Assembly (NCBI GenBank): GCA_964481425.1
Contig: CAYZTM010000018.1
Location: 1 to 64,000 of the forward strand
Reading direction: 5' to 3'
Source of the DNA: MKUN01 sp964481425
Lineage (GTDB): Bacteria > Bacteroidota > Bacteroidia > Chitinophagales > Chitinophagaceae
Length of the DNA: 64,000 nt
Of the stretch, positions 45,344 through 52,793 are shown piece after piece. The notes below the pieces were generated by a model. That model had not been told where the DNA came from. It made no database searches and saw only the letters and a list, made by a program, of their open reading frames with translations. The position numbers and the translations under genes were made by a program. Each line of letters starts with the position of its first letter. The stretch's first letter is position 1.

Positions 45344-46615
45344 CTATTCCAGCAAGTAATTGTCCCCGTCCTCTATCAGGTTCAGGTCCACATTATCCAT
45401 ACCGGCTATGCCCTCGATCGAGCCCTTCACATGGGCAGCATTCAGCAATACTTTTTCCAGTTGCTTTTCGCGGGCCTTCCATAGCTTTTCCATCATATCC
45501 CGCTCTTTTTGTATAGTCGTGCGCATACTCATAAAGGCCTCCCTGATGGCCTTCCACTGCTCCGAGAATTCTTTACCCGTAAGGTAGTTATACAGCAGGG
45601 TCATTTTATCCCCTTTGTTCTCATGGTTCTTTGTCGCGGTATATACTTTTATGATCAGGTCGCGCAGCACTATGGCAAGGGCCTTTACATCGTTAAAGCC
45701 GCATATCCATACACCCTCCTTTTCCCCGAAGCCGTCCACATCTTTCGGCTTGGCCTGCGTAACTATCACGGCCACATCGGCTCCCTGGCTCCGCATATCG
45801 GCTTTCAGCTTTTCTATCCACTCGTGGCTGAATTCTTTGGTACGCTTGCTCTCGTAAATTATTTTACCGCATTCCTGTCCCAGGTTATTCCTGACCGTCT
45901 GTATGCAGTCCGCCCCACGCACGCCTTTACCTACCTCGCTCACCAGGTCGAAGGGGAATGAGCTCCGCAGCAGTTCCTCCAATATCAGTTCCTGCGCCTC
46001 GCCCTGTGCCTGCATCGATCCCTGTTCGGCCTTACGTTTCATCTCCTCTACCAGTTTATGCTGCGCATCCAGTTTCATCTCCAGCTCCTTCATTTTCATC
46101 TGGTGCTCGGTTTCCTTCAGCCTGTTCTTCTCTTCCTCTTCCTTCTTTATCTGTTCGCTCAGCTTGTCACGTTCTTCCAGCATACGTCGCTGCATTTCCA
46201 GTTCCAGCTCCTGTTCTCTTGCTTTCAGTTCCTGCATCTTCTTCAGAAAATCCAGCTCCTTTTCCCTTGCTGCGGCCAGTTTGGCATCCTGTTCTTTGTT
46301 GGCATCTTCCAGCATCTGTAGCTTCACGCCATATTCTCCCTGCAGCTTTTCGTTTATCTGCCTGCCCAGCAGCTCTTCTATGCTCTTTTTCTCTGTTTCC
46401 AGCCTGCGTTTCAGCTCATCCTCCTGCTGCAGCACCTTTTGCTCCAGTTCTTTCTGTTGTAGTTCCAGCGCCTGCTTATCGGCCTTCAGGCCTTCCATCC
46501 GCTTCCGCCATTCCACCTCCATCTTTCCACGCATCTCCTTCTCTATCGATTGCGCTATCGCATCGGTAGGCTCAAATTCATGGTTGCATTGCGGACATAT
46601 TATCGTTGTGCTCAT
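45344..46615 (-). CDS. DUF2130 protein: coiled coil with nuclease-like domain
   Basis: A 423-residue protein. The N-terminus has a CPQC pair (residues 7-10), residues about 25-205 are an extremely charged coiled coil (Glu/Lys/Gln/Arg), and the C-terminal domain is the DUF2130 core. In that core D236 (VRGADCIQ) and E255-S-K257 (IIYESK) have the spacing of a PD-(D/E)xK nuclease site, followed by GADVAVIVTQ. The overall plan resembles RmuC. No function is established. ATG 46615 is preferred because CPQC follows directly; the convergent T9SS gene ends 159 bp away. Confidence 0.82.
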   Translation of the reverse strand: MSTTIICPQCNHEFEPTDAIAQSIEKEMRGKMEVEWRKRMEGLKADKQALELQQKELEQKVLQQEDELKRRLETEKKSIEELLGRQINEKLQGEYGVKLQMLEDANKEQDAKLAAAREKELDFLKKMQELKAREQELELEMQRRMLEERDKLSEQIKKEEEEKNRLKETEHQMKMKELEMKLDAQHKLVEEMKRKAEQGSMQAQGEAQELILEELLRSSFPFDLVSEVGKGVRGADCIQTVRNNLGQECGKIIYESKRTKEFSHEWIEKLKADMRSQGADVAVIVTQAKPKDVDGFGEKEGVWICGFNDVKALAIVLRDLIIKVYTATKNHENKGDKMTLLYNYLTGKEFSEQWKAIREAFMSMRTTIQKERDMMEKLWKAREKQLEKVLLNAAHVKGSIEGIAGMDNVDLNLIEDGDNYLLE

Positions 46616-46681
46616 ACGCGCTCCCTGTCTTGCTTTCTGAAAATACAAAGTTCGGCTTTATGCCAATAAATTAAGGCTCAT

Positions 46682-46689
46682 TATTTTTG
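46682..46689 (+). promoter_or_regulatory. -7 element of the PorE-like gene
   Basis: TATTTTTG matches TAnnTTTG perfectly, 14 bp before ATG 46704. TTTA at 46657-46660, 21 bp upstream, is one mismatch from the -33 element. Confidence 0.55.
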
Positions 46690-46703
46690 TACTTTTCCAC
46701 ATT

Positions 46704-48587
46704 ATGCGGCAGGCCCCCGTTTTGTTCTTACTTCTTTTGCTATCTGTAGCTGCACAGGCGCAGCCTGCATCTGCCGTTAAGCACTTCGAGCGGGCCATGA
46801 CCTATATGGCACAGAAAGAGTCGGGTAAAGCCTGTAGTGATATGGAAGAAGCCATCAAGGACGACCCCACTTATACCGATGCCTACAGCACGCTGGGCCA
46901 GTGGTACTTCGACCTGCACCGGTACGATAAGGCTGTCGATGTCTTCAGCCGCGCCTCCAAGAACTGTCCTAAGGGAAATGTGAACTTTGCAAAGCCGCTC
47001 GTAAAAAGCCTTATATGCAATTATCAGCCGGCCGAAGCGCTGCGCCTTTGCGCACAATATGCACCGAAGTATAACGATGCAAGCTGGGAACGCATCAAGG
47101 CCCAGGCGCTTTTCGTATCCCAGGCCCTCGCCCACCCCCTGCCCGACACACCAAAGAATTTAGGCTGCCGCATCAACACCTCCGACCCGGAGATGTTCCC
47201 CGGCATCTCTGCCGATACCCAGATGCTCTACTACACCCGCCGGATGAACGGTGAGGATGAGGATTTCTTTTTCAGCACCGTCGATAGCTGCGGGGGCTGG
47301 TTCACGGGCCGCAATATGGGTAGCCCGCCCAATACCCCCGACGAAGAATCGTCTGAATACATTTCCGTTGACAGGCATTACCTCTTTTTCACCCGCTGCA
47401 ACAACCGCAGCGATAACGGCTGGGAAAAAGGCGGCTGCGATCTTTTCATGGCCTACCGCGTGGCCGTCGATTCTCCATGGACCATCGGGCAAACATTTGG
47501 CGCCACCATCAATTCGCCCGGCTATGAGGGTATGCCCTGCCTCTCTGCCGACAACCGCGAACTCTATTTTGCCAGCGACAGGCCCGGCGGCTACGGCGGG
47601 CTCGATATATGGGTGAGCCGCTTCCAAAATGGCTACTGGCAGGTGCCCCGCAACCTGGGCCCCCGCATCAATACTGCCGGTAATGAGACCGCCCCCTTTC
47701 TGCACCCCGATAACAATACGCTCTATTTTGCCAGCACCGGTATGGCAGGCATGGGTGGCAGCGACCTTTATTACTGCCGCCGCATGAACGATACCACCTG
47801 GAGCACACCGAAGGATCTGGGCTACCCGCTCAATACATCATCCGACGAGAACAGTATATGCGTCACGCCCGACGGACAAAAATGCTATATAGCTTCCGAC
47901 CGCGATAGCAGTGCGGGTAATTTCGACATCTACGAGATGAAACTACCGCCTGCCCTGCAACCCGTGCCGGTGGGCATAGTAAAGGGCATTGTGTACGATA
48001 GCCTCAGTAAAGACCTGCTGAACTATGCTTCCATACACATCCTTAAGCCCAATGGCGAGGAGCTGTATCACTTCATGAGCAATCGGGGCGATGCCAGCTA
48101 CATGATCACACTGCCTGCCGGTATCAACTACCACTGGCATATAGACCGTGTGGGCTATACCTCGCTCGACGATAGCTTTACTCTGCGCGACAGGTCAACG
48201 GTCAACTACAACATATCCCTGCTGCCGAGCGACTATGTAATGCCGGTGAACGATAGCCTTATACTCACCATCCACTTCCCGCTTAACAGTGCTAAGCTCA
48301 GCGATTCTGACCTTGCCGATATACGCCGCGCTATGGACCCATGGGCCTTTGAAAAAGGCATCGTGATCTATGTGAATGGCTATACCGACAATACGGGTAA
48401 CCCGATGATCAACGAGCAGCTCTCATTCAACCGTGCCAACCTCGTGACCAAAGCGATAACAGACCTTGGCTACGACCCGGTTAATATCGAGTCCAAAGGC
48501 TGGGGTGAGGCCAACCCCGTAGCACCCAACGATGGCGAAGAGAACTGGGCTAAGAACAGGCGGGTAGAGATCATTATAAGACGATGA
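46704..48587 (+). CDS. PorE-like OmpA family protein (TPR, PD40 propeller, OmpA_C)
   Basis: A 627-residue protein with signal peptide (PVLFLLLLLSVAAQAQ). Order of domains: two or three TPRs (residues about 22-130; AYSTLGQWYFDLHRYDKAVDVFSRA), a beta propeller of PD40/WD40-like repeats (ELYFASDRPGGYGGLDIWVSR, TLYFASTGMAGMGGSDLYYCR), a carboxypeptidase-regulatory-like strand domain (about 430-510) and a peptidoglycan-binding OmpA_C domain (VNGYTDNTGNP, KGWGEANPV, NRRVEI). This is the arrangement of PorE, which anchors the type IX machinery to peptidoglycan. Bacteroidota have many paralogues of this shape, so it may be PorE itself or a relative. Confidence 0.85.
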   Translation: MRQAPVLFLLLLLSVAAQAQPASAVKHFERAMTYMAQKESGKACSDMEEAIKDDPTYTDAYSTLGQWYFDLHRYDKAVDVFSRASKNCPKGNVNFAKPLVKSLICNYQPAEALRLCAQYAPKYNDASWERIKAQALFVSQALAHPLPDTPKNLGCRINTSDPEMFPGISADTQMLYYTRRMNGEDEDFFFSTVDSCGGWFTGRNMGSPPNTPDEESSEYISVDRHYLFFTRCNNRSDNGWEKGGCDLFMAYRVAVDSPWTIGQTFGATINSPGYEGMPCLSADNRELYFASDRPGGYGGLDIWVSRFQNGYWQVPRNLGPRINTAGNETAPFLHPDNNTLYFASTGMAGMGGSDLYYCRRMNDTTWSTPKDLGYPLNTSSDENSICVTPDGQKCYIASDRDSSAGNFDIYEMKLPPALQPVPVGIVKGIVYDSLSKDLLNYASIHILKPNGEELYHFMSNRGDASYMITLPAGINYHWHIDRVGYTSLDDSFTLRDRSTVNYNISLLPSDYVMPVNDSLILTIHFPLNSAKLSDSDLADIRRAMDPWAFEKGIVIYVNGYTDNTGNPMINEQLSFNRANLVTKAITDLGYDPVNIESKGWGEANPVAPNDGEENWAKNRRVEIIIRR

Positions 48588-48597
48588 CCTGCACGCG

Positions 48598-48679
48598 CCA
48601 TTGCGAGGTACGGAGCGATCTCAGGCCCTATGCCATTTTCCCCCTTGTGCGGGCGCCTATCGTGCGCCGGCTGAAGGGG
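48598..48679. repeat. Structured intergenic element between convergent genes
   Basis: The gap between the PorE-like and tag stops begins with CCATTGCGAGGTACGGAGCG (48598-48617), resembling dispersed repeats seen between genes in many bacteria. It is followed by a two-stage hairpin: CCCCTT/AAGGGG (48641-48646, 48674-48679) enclosing GGCGC/GCGCC (48652-48656, 48664-48668). GC content is well above that of its neighbours. Whether it is mobile or a bidirectional terminator cannot be told from one copy. Confidence 0.4.
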
Positions 48680-48704
48680 CCGGGTGGATGTTCGCTTGCA
48701 TGGT

Positions 48705-49250
48705 TCATTCCCGCCACATAGGCTTTGCCTTCAACACCTTTTTATATACCGGGCAGTCTTCGCTATGCGCCCCGGGCAGGTAGCCCGCACTCATCAGGAA
48801 CTCGTTCACGATCTCACCACCCGTAAAATGAAAGGTCTTCCTGAACAGCTTTGTCCATTCCTCCTTGCTTTTGGGATGCTGCAGTGCCAGCCATTCCGCA
48901 AAAGACCCATGTTCTTTTTGCAATTGGACTATGGTCTTCGCGTTCTCTATAGCTGCATTTATCTTCAGCCTGTTCCTTATAATGCCCGCATCATTCATCA
49001 GCCGCTCCCGGTCCTTATCGGTGTAGGAAGCCACCTTTTTGATGTTGAAGTTGTGGTAGGCCTTCCTGAATGTGCTTTCTTTTTTCAGTATGGTCTCCCA
49101 GCTAAGCCCTGCCTGGTTGATCTCCAGCACGAGGCGGCAGAATAGTTCATTATCTTCCCCTATCGGGAAGCCGTATAGCTTGTCATGGTAAGCTTTGTGC
49201 AGGGCTTTGCGCTCGCCCTCCATTGTTTCTATTGCCCTGCAGTACGACAT
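48705..49250 (-). CDS. tag: DNA-3-methyladenine glycosylase I
   Basis: A 181-residue Tag-family base-excision enzyme that removes 3-methyladenine from DNA. The N-terminal SYCRAI and C-terminal GAHSEDCPVYK provide the zinc-binding Cys/His residues, and the middle has LFCRLVLEINQAGLSWETILKK and the helix-hairpin-like NAAIENAKTIVQLQ, FHFTGGEIVNEFLMSAGYLPG. Start at 49250 (MSYCRAIE) fits the family; an upstream TTG three codons away is unlikely. A near -7 element (TATTTTTT followed by G) precedes it on the minus strand. Confidence 0.93.
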   Translation of the reverse strand: MSYCRAIETMEGERKALHKAYHDKLYGFPIGEDNELFCRLVLEINQAGLSWETILKKESTFRKAYHNFNIKKVASYTDKDRERLMNDAGIIRNRLKINAAIENAKTIVQLQKEHGSFAEWLALQHPKSKEEWTKLFRKTFHFTGGEIVNEFLMSAGYLPGAHSEDCPVYKKVLKAKPMWRE

Positions 49251-49282
49251 AAATTGCAAAAAATATTTTTTCTCACATTTTC

Positions 49283-49295
49283 ATTGATGATCAAT
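49283..49295. promoter_or_regulatory. 13-bp palindrome between tag and kmo
   Basis: ATTGAT-G-ATCAAT is a perfect inverted repeat with a one-base centre, 33 bp upstream of the tag start codon on the minus strand. A dimeric regulator site is possible. Confidence 0.35.
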
Positions 49296-49309
49296 CATTT
49301 AGCCTCATA

Positions 49310-49364
49310 AAATTTCCCATTTCTTTCCCAAAAATTTCCCATTTTTTACCCGTTCTTTCCCACT
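49310..49364. repeat. Five 11-bp phased direct repeats (core TTTCCCA)
   Basis: The core TTTCCCA starts at 49313, 49324, 49335 and 49356, with a degenerate copy (TTACCCG) at 49346, giving steps of 11, 11, 11 and 10 bp. Two units (AAATTTCCCAT at 49310 and 49332) are identical. The spacing is about one helical turn, so all copies face the same side of the DNA. The tract is AT- and pyrimidine-rich. Confidence 0.7.
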
Positions 49365-49390
49365 TATTAGCCAGTGAGCATGATCTCAAG

Positions 49391-49535
49391 CAGGCTTGCT
49401 GGGTTTCGCTATTTGCAAAACTTAAGCGGACAAAGCCCCCCTTCGCTGAAAAAAGCTTCGGTGGACAAAGCAAGATACGAAACGGGGGGAGCGGATTCCA
49501 AAAAATGATATCCACATTTTGCTGCAGCAAGCCTG
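49391..49535. other. 145-bp nested stem element (possible structured RNA or miniature repeat)
   Basis: CAGGCTTGCTG (49391-49401) is fully complementary to CAGCAAGCCTG (49525-49535). Inside, GCAAAA (49415-49420) pairs with TTTTGC (49517-49522), and CCCCCCTTCG (49436-49445) pairs with CGAA (49478-49481) and GGGGGG (49484-49489). The three stems are nested without conflict. The right arm also contains the palindrome TTGCTGCAGCAA (49519-49530). No protein family is recognisable in the 381-bp gap 49251-49631. Confidence 0.5.
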
Positions 49536-49631
49536 GGACCCTTAAGTACTTATACACCCTATCCGCCCTGATAAAAATCATGAAAATCCCCGCCCAAACT
49601 TTATTATTTTGCCCCTAAATAGAAAAAACAT

Positions 49632-51011
49632 ATGGCTCGTTCGGTTACTATTTTAGGTGCAGGGCTCGTTGGTTCACTGCTGGCAATCATATTAAAAAAA
49701 CGGGGCTACGAGGTAAGCATCTATGAGCGCAGGCCCGATATGCGTTCGGCTGCCATCGGTGCAGGCCGCTCCATCAACCTGGCCATGAGCGCCCGCGGCT
49801 GGAAAGCCCTGGACCTTGCAGGCCTCCGGCAGGATATGGAAGCCCTCGCCATACCCATGTATGGCCGCTACCTGCACCAGCCGGGCGGTGCTGCCGCATT
49901 CCAGCAATATGGCAAGAACAATGAGGCCATCTACTCCGTAAGCCGGNNNNNNNNNNGGGGCGAACTCAATAAAAAACTAATGACGCTGGCCGAACAGAAC
50001 GGCGTGAAGATATTTTTCGAACATCGCTGCAATAAGGTGGATGTAGCAGAGAACATACTGCACCTGCAGGAGCTGAACGGCAATGAAAAGACCGTACAGG
50101 CCGACCTGCTCTTTGGCGCCGACGGGGCCTTCTCTGCACTCCGCAACAGCTATGTGCATATGGACAGGGTGAATGCCGCGCAGAATTACCTGGAGCATGG
50201 CTATAAAGAACTGAGCATACCACCACTGGCCGATGGCAGCATGCAAATGGAAAAGAACGCCCTGCATATATGGCCCCGGAAGAACTTCATGCTTATAGCA
50301 TTGCCCAATACGGACGGCACCTTTACCTGCACCCTCTTCCTGCCTTTCGAAGGCAGCCCTTCTTTCGATAAGCTCAGGACAAAGGAGGAGGTAACCGCAT
50401 TCTTCAAAGAGCAATTCCCCGATGCAGTGCCCCTGATGCCTACACTGCTCGAAGACTTCTTTGACAATCCCACCTCTTCACTCATTACCACTTACATCAA
50501 GCCCTGGCATTACGAAGATAAAAGCGCCCTTATAGGCGATGCGGCCCATGCCATAGTACCCTTTTACGGACAGGGTATGAATGCCGGTTTCGAGGACTGC
50601 ACCATACTCGCCGGGCTTATGGACAAGTACGGTGATGACTGGAAGACCATACTGGAACAATACGATATGGCGCGGAAGCCCAATGGCGATGCGGTAGCTC
50701 AGCTCGCTTTGCTTAACTTTGTTGAGATGCGTGATAAAGTGGCTGACCCTTCTTTCCTCGAGCGCAAAAAGATCGAGAAAGAATTGGGCCGGCGCTACCC
50801 GGACCAATTCATATCTGTTTATGAAATGGTTTCGTTCAGCCACATACCATACAATACCGCGCTGCGCTGCATTGAGGCGCAGGACAGGCTGCTGGCCAGC
50901 ATCATGGGCGAGGGTGATTTCTTTGCCAATGCGGAAGATGCCGCTTATACCAGCAAGCTGGACCGGAAGATGAATGAGTACCACAGCGCGGTGCAACAAT
51001 TAGAATTGTAA
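49632..51011 (+). CDS. kmo: Kynurenine 3-monooxygenase (contains a 10-N assembly gap)
   Basis: A 459-codon frame for a flavoprotein hydroxylase that makes 3-hydroxykynurenine in tryptophan breakdown. The FAD motif VTILGAGLVGSLLAIILKKRGYEVSIYERR, the KMO signature GRSINLAMSARGWKAL, LFGADGAFSALR and GDAAHAIVPFYGQGMNAGFEDC are intact. Ten Ns (49947-49956) sit after the codons for SVSR; the sequence resumes GELNKKLM. Family members run SVSRGxLNxxLM without insertion, so the Ns together with two adjacent bases may be artificial. recJ starts at the next base after the stop. Confidence 0.93.
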   Translation: MARSVTILGAGLVGSLLAIILKKRGYEVSIYERRPDMRSAAIGAGRSINLAMSARGWKALDLAGLRQDMEALAIPMYGRYLHQPGGAAAFQQYGKNNEAIYSVSRXXXXGELNKKLMTLAEQNGVKIFFEHRCNKVDVAENILHLQELNGNEKTVQADLLFGADGAFSALRNSYVHMDRVNAAQNYLEHGYKELSIPPLADGSMQMEKNALHIWPRKNFMLIALPNTDGTFTCTLFLPFEGSPSFDKLRTKEEVTAFFKEQFPDAVPLMPTLLEDFFDNPTSSLITTYIKPWHYEDKSALIGDAAHAIVPFYGQGMNAGFEDCTILAGLMDKYGDDWKTILEQYDMARKPNGDAVAQLALLNFVEMRDKVADPSFLERKKIEKELGRRYPDQFISVYEMVSFSHIPYNTALRCIEAQDRLLASIMGEGDFFANAEDAAYTSKLDRKMNEYHSAVQQLEL

Positions 51012-52718
51012 ATGAGGGCTGATAAACGCTGGACTTTAAAACCTGCCGACGATAATACCGTAAATGCATTATATGAAGCACTGAAAGTGCATCCCGCCAT
51101 ATGCAGATTGCTTGCCGTACGCGGGATAACCGATTTCGATTCTGCGAAAGCTTTTTTCCGGCCTGAATTAACACAGCTGCACGACCCCTTCCTGATGAAG
51201 GGCATGGACAAAGCGGTGAGCCGCCTTACAGAGGCCGTAGAGTGGCATGAGCGCATCATGGTCTATGGCGACTATGATGTGGATGGCACCACCTCTGTAG
51301 CAGTAGTGTACTCCTTTCTTCGCAAGCATTATGAGGGCGAATTGAGCTATTACATACCGCACCGTTACAAGGAGGGCTATGGCGTATCGAAGCAGGGTAT
51401 AGACTATGCCCATGACAATGGTTATACGGTCCTTATCACCCTCGACTGTGGTATCAAGTCTGCAGAGCTGATCGCCTATGCACAATCGCTGGGCATCGAC
51501 GTCATTGTTTGCGACCACCACCTGCCCGATACCAATATACCGCCTGCTTATGCCATATTAAACCCTAAACAGGAGGGCTGCAACTATCCTTATAAAGAGC
51601 TTAGTGGCTGTGGCATAGGCTTCAAACTGGTACAGGCGCTTGCTATGGAATGGGGCCTGCCGCCGGAGGAAGCTTATGAATACCTCGACCTTGTGGCCAC
51701 CAGCATAGCGGCAGATATTGTACCCATCGACGGGGAGAACCGGGTACTGGCTTTCTATGGCCTGAAAAAAGCCAATACTGAACCCTCACTATCCATTGCG
51801 ACCCTAAAGGAGATATCGGGGATACAAAAGAAAATGACCATATCGGACCTCGTGTTCGTGATAGGCCCCCGCGTGAATGCCGCAGGCCGCATGGACGATG
51901 CCCGCAAGGCTGTGGACCTGTTCATAGAGCGAGACCCGGATAAGATAATGGACCTGGCTGCTGTATTGCAGTCGGACAATACAGACCGTAAAGAGATAGA
52001 CAAGAATACTACCGAAGAGGCGCTCTCCCTCATCCAGGGCGACGACCTGATGATAGCCCGTAAATCGACGGTACTCTACAAGGAAGACTGGCACAAAGGC
52101 GTAGTGGGCATAGTGGCCAGCCGCCTGATAGACCATTATTACCGCCCTACCATCATCCTGACACAAGCCAATGGTAAGGCCACCGGCTCAGCCCGCTCTG
52201 TAAGCGGCTTCAATATTTATGAGGCCATACACGAGTGCCGCGACCTACTGGAGAACTACGGCGGCCACTTCTACGCTGCGGGCATGACACTGAACCCCGA
52301 CCGCGTAGCAGAGTTCTCTATCCGCTTTGAAGAAGTGGTGGCCAGCACCATAAGCCCCGAATTATTGATACCTGAAATAGAGGTGGATGCCGAGATCAAT
52401 TTCTCCGATATCAGGCAGGCATTTTACAATATAGTCATGCAGTTCGAGCCCTTCGGGCCCAATAACCTGCGCCCCGTTTTCATGACCCGCAATGTCAGCG
52501 ACTTTCGCGGCATGTCGAAGATCGTAAAGGACGTACACCTCAAGTTCATGGTAGTACAGGCCAATGGAGATGTAATAGATGGCATAGGCTTCAACATGGC
52601 CGATAAATACCCCATAGTTACAAAAGGCCCGTTCGACATTGTGTACACTATAGACGAGAACGAATTTAACGGCAACACCCGCCTGCAGATAAAAGTGCTG
52701 GATGTACGGCCGGTATAA
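51012..52718 (+). CDS. recJ: Single-stranded-DNA-specific exonuclease RecJ
   Basis: A 568-residue 5'-3' exonuclease used in recombination and mismatch repair. The DHH-domain metal motifs are present: VYGDYDVDGTTS (about residue 80), LDCGIKS, VCDHHLP, and GRMDDARKAV further on; the DHHA1 domain has SARSVSGFNIYEAI and GGHFYAAGMTL. The OB-like C-terminal domain ends with LQIKVLDVRPV. Length is normal. It starts directly after the kmo stop codon and ends in a strong hairpin terminator. Confidence 0.95.
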   Translation: MRADKRWTLKPADDNTVNALYEALKVHPAICRLLAVRGITDFDSAKAFFRPELTQLHDPFLMKGMDKAVSRLTEAVEWHERIMVYGDYDVDGTTSVAVVYSFLRKHYEGELSYYIPHRYKEGYGVSKQGIDYAHDNGYTVLITLDCGIKSAELIAYAQSLGIDVIVCDHHLPDTNIPPAYAILNPKQEGCNYPYKELSGCGIGFKLVQALAMEWGLPPEEAYEYLDLVATSIAADIVPIDGENRVLAFYGLKKANTEPSLSIATLKEISGIQKKMTISDLVFVIGPRVNAAGRMDDARKAVDLFIERDPDKIMDLAAVLQSDNTDRKEIDKNTTEEALSLIQGDDLMIARKSTVLYKEDWHKGVVGIVASRLIDHYYRPTIILTQANGKATGSARSVSGFNIYEAIHECRDLLENYGGHFYAAGMTLNPDRVAEFSIRFEEVVASTISPELLIPEIEVDAEINFSDIRQAFYNIVMQFEPFGPNNLRPVFMTRNVSDFRGMSKIVKDVHLKFMVVQANGDVIDGIGFNMADKYPIVTKGPFDIVYTIDENEFNGNTRLQIKVLDVRPV

Positions 52719-52723
52719 AATCA

Positions 52724-52765
52724 AAGCGCCGCTTCATAAATGAAGCGGCGCTTGTTTTCTGTTAG
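52724..52765. terminator. Bidirectional terminator between recJ and the RND pump gene
   Basis: A perfect 14-bp inverted repeat (52724-52737 and 52740-52753, two-base centre) rich in GC is followed by GTTTTCTGTT on the plus strand and by TGATTTTA on the minus strand. It lies 5 bp after the recJ stop and 40 bp after the RND gene stop, serving both convergent transcripts. Confidence 0.88.
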
Positions 52766-52793
52766 TCTTACACCGATCTTACTTATCTAATAC

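Noticed and set aside
45903..46640. Plus-strand open frame of 245 codons, very rich in Ser and Phe
   Set aside because: It is the antisense of the Glu/Lys/Gln coiled coil of the DUF2130 gene; composition follows directly from the complementary codons and no family pattern is visible.
49508..49558. DnaA-box-like 9-mers as proof of a replication origin
   Set aside because: Only two one-mismatch boxes, no dnaA, dnaN or gyrase neighbours, and GC skew could not be computed; kept only as a side remark to the phased repeats.
49291..49581. 96-codon minus-strand frame in the tag-kmo gap
   Set aside because: It spans the phased repeats and nested stems, its translation looks random, and the repeat period of 11 bp is not a multiple of three, which argues against coding pressure.
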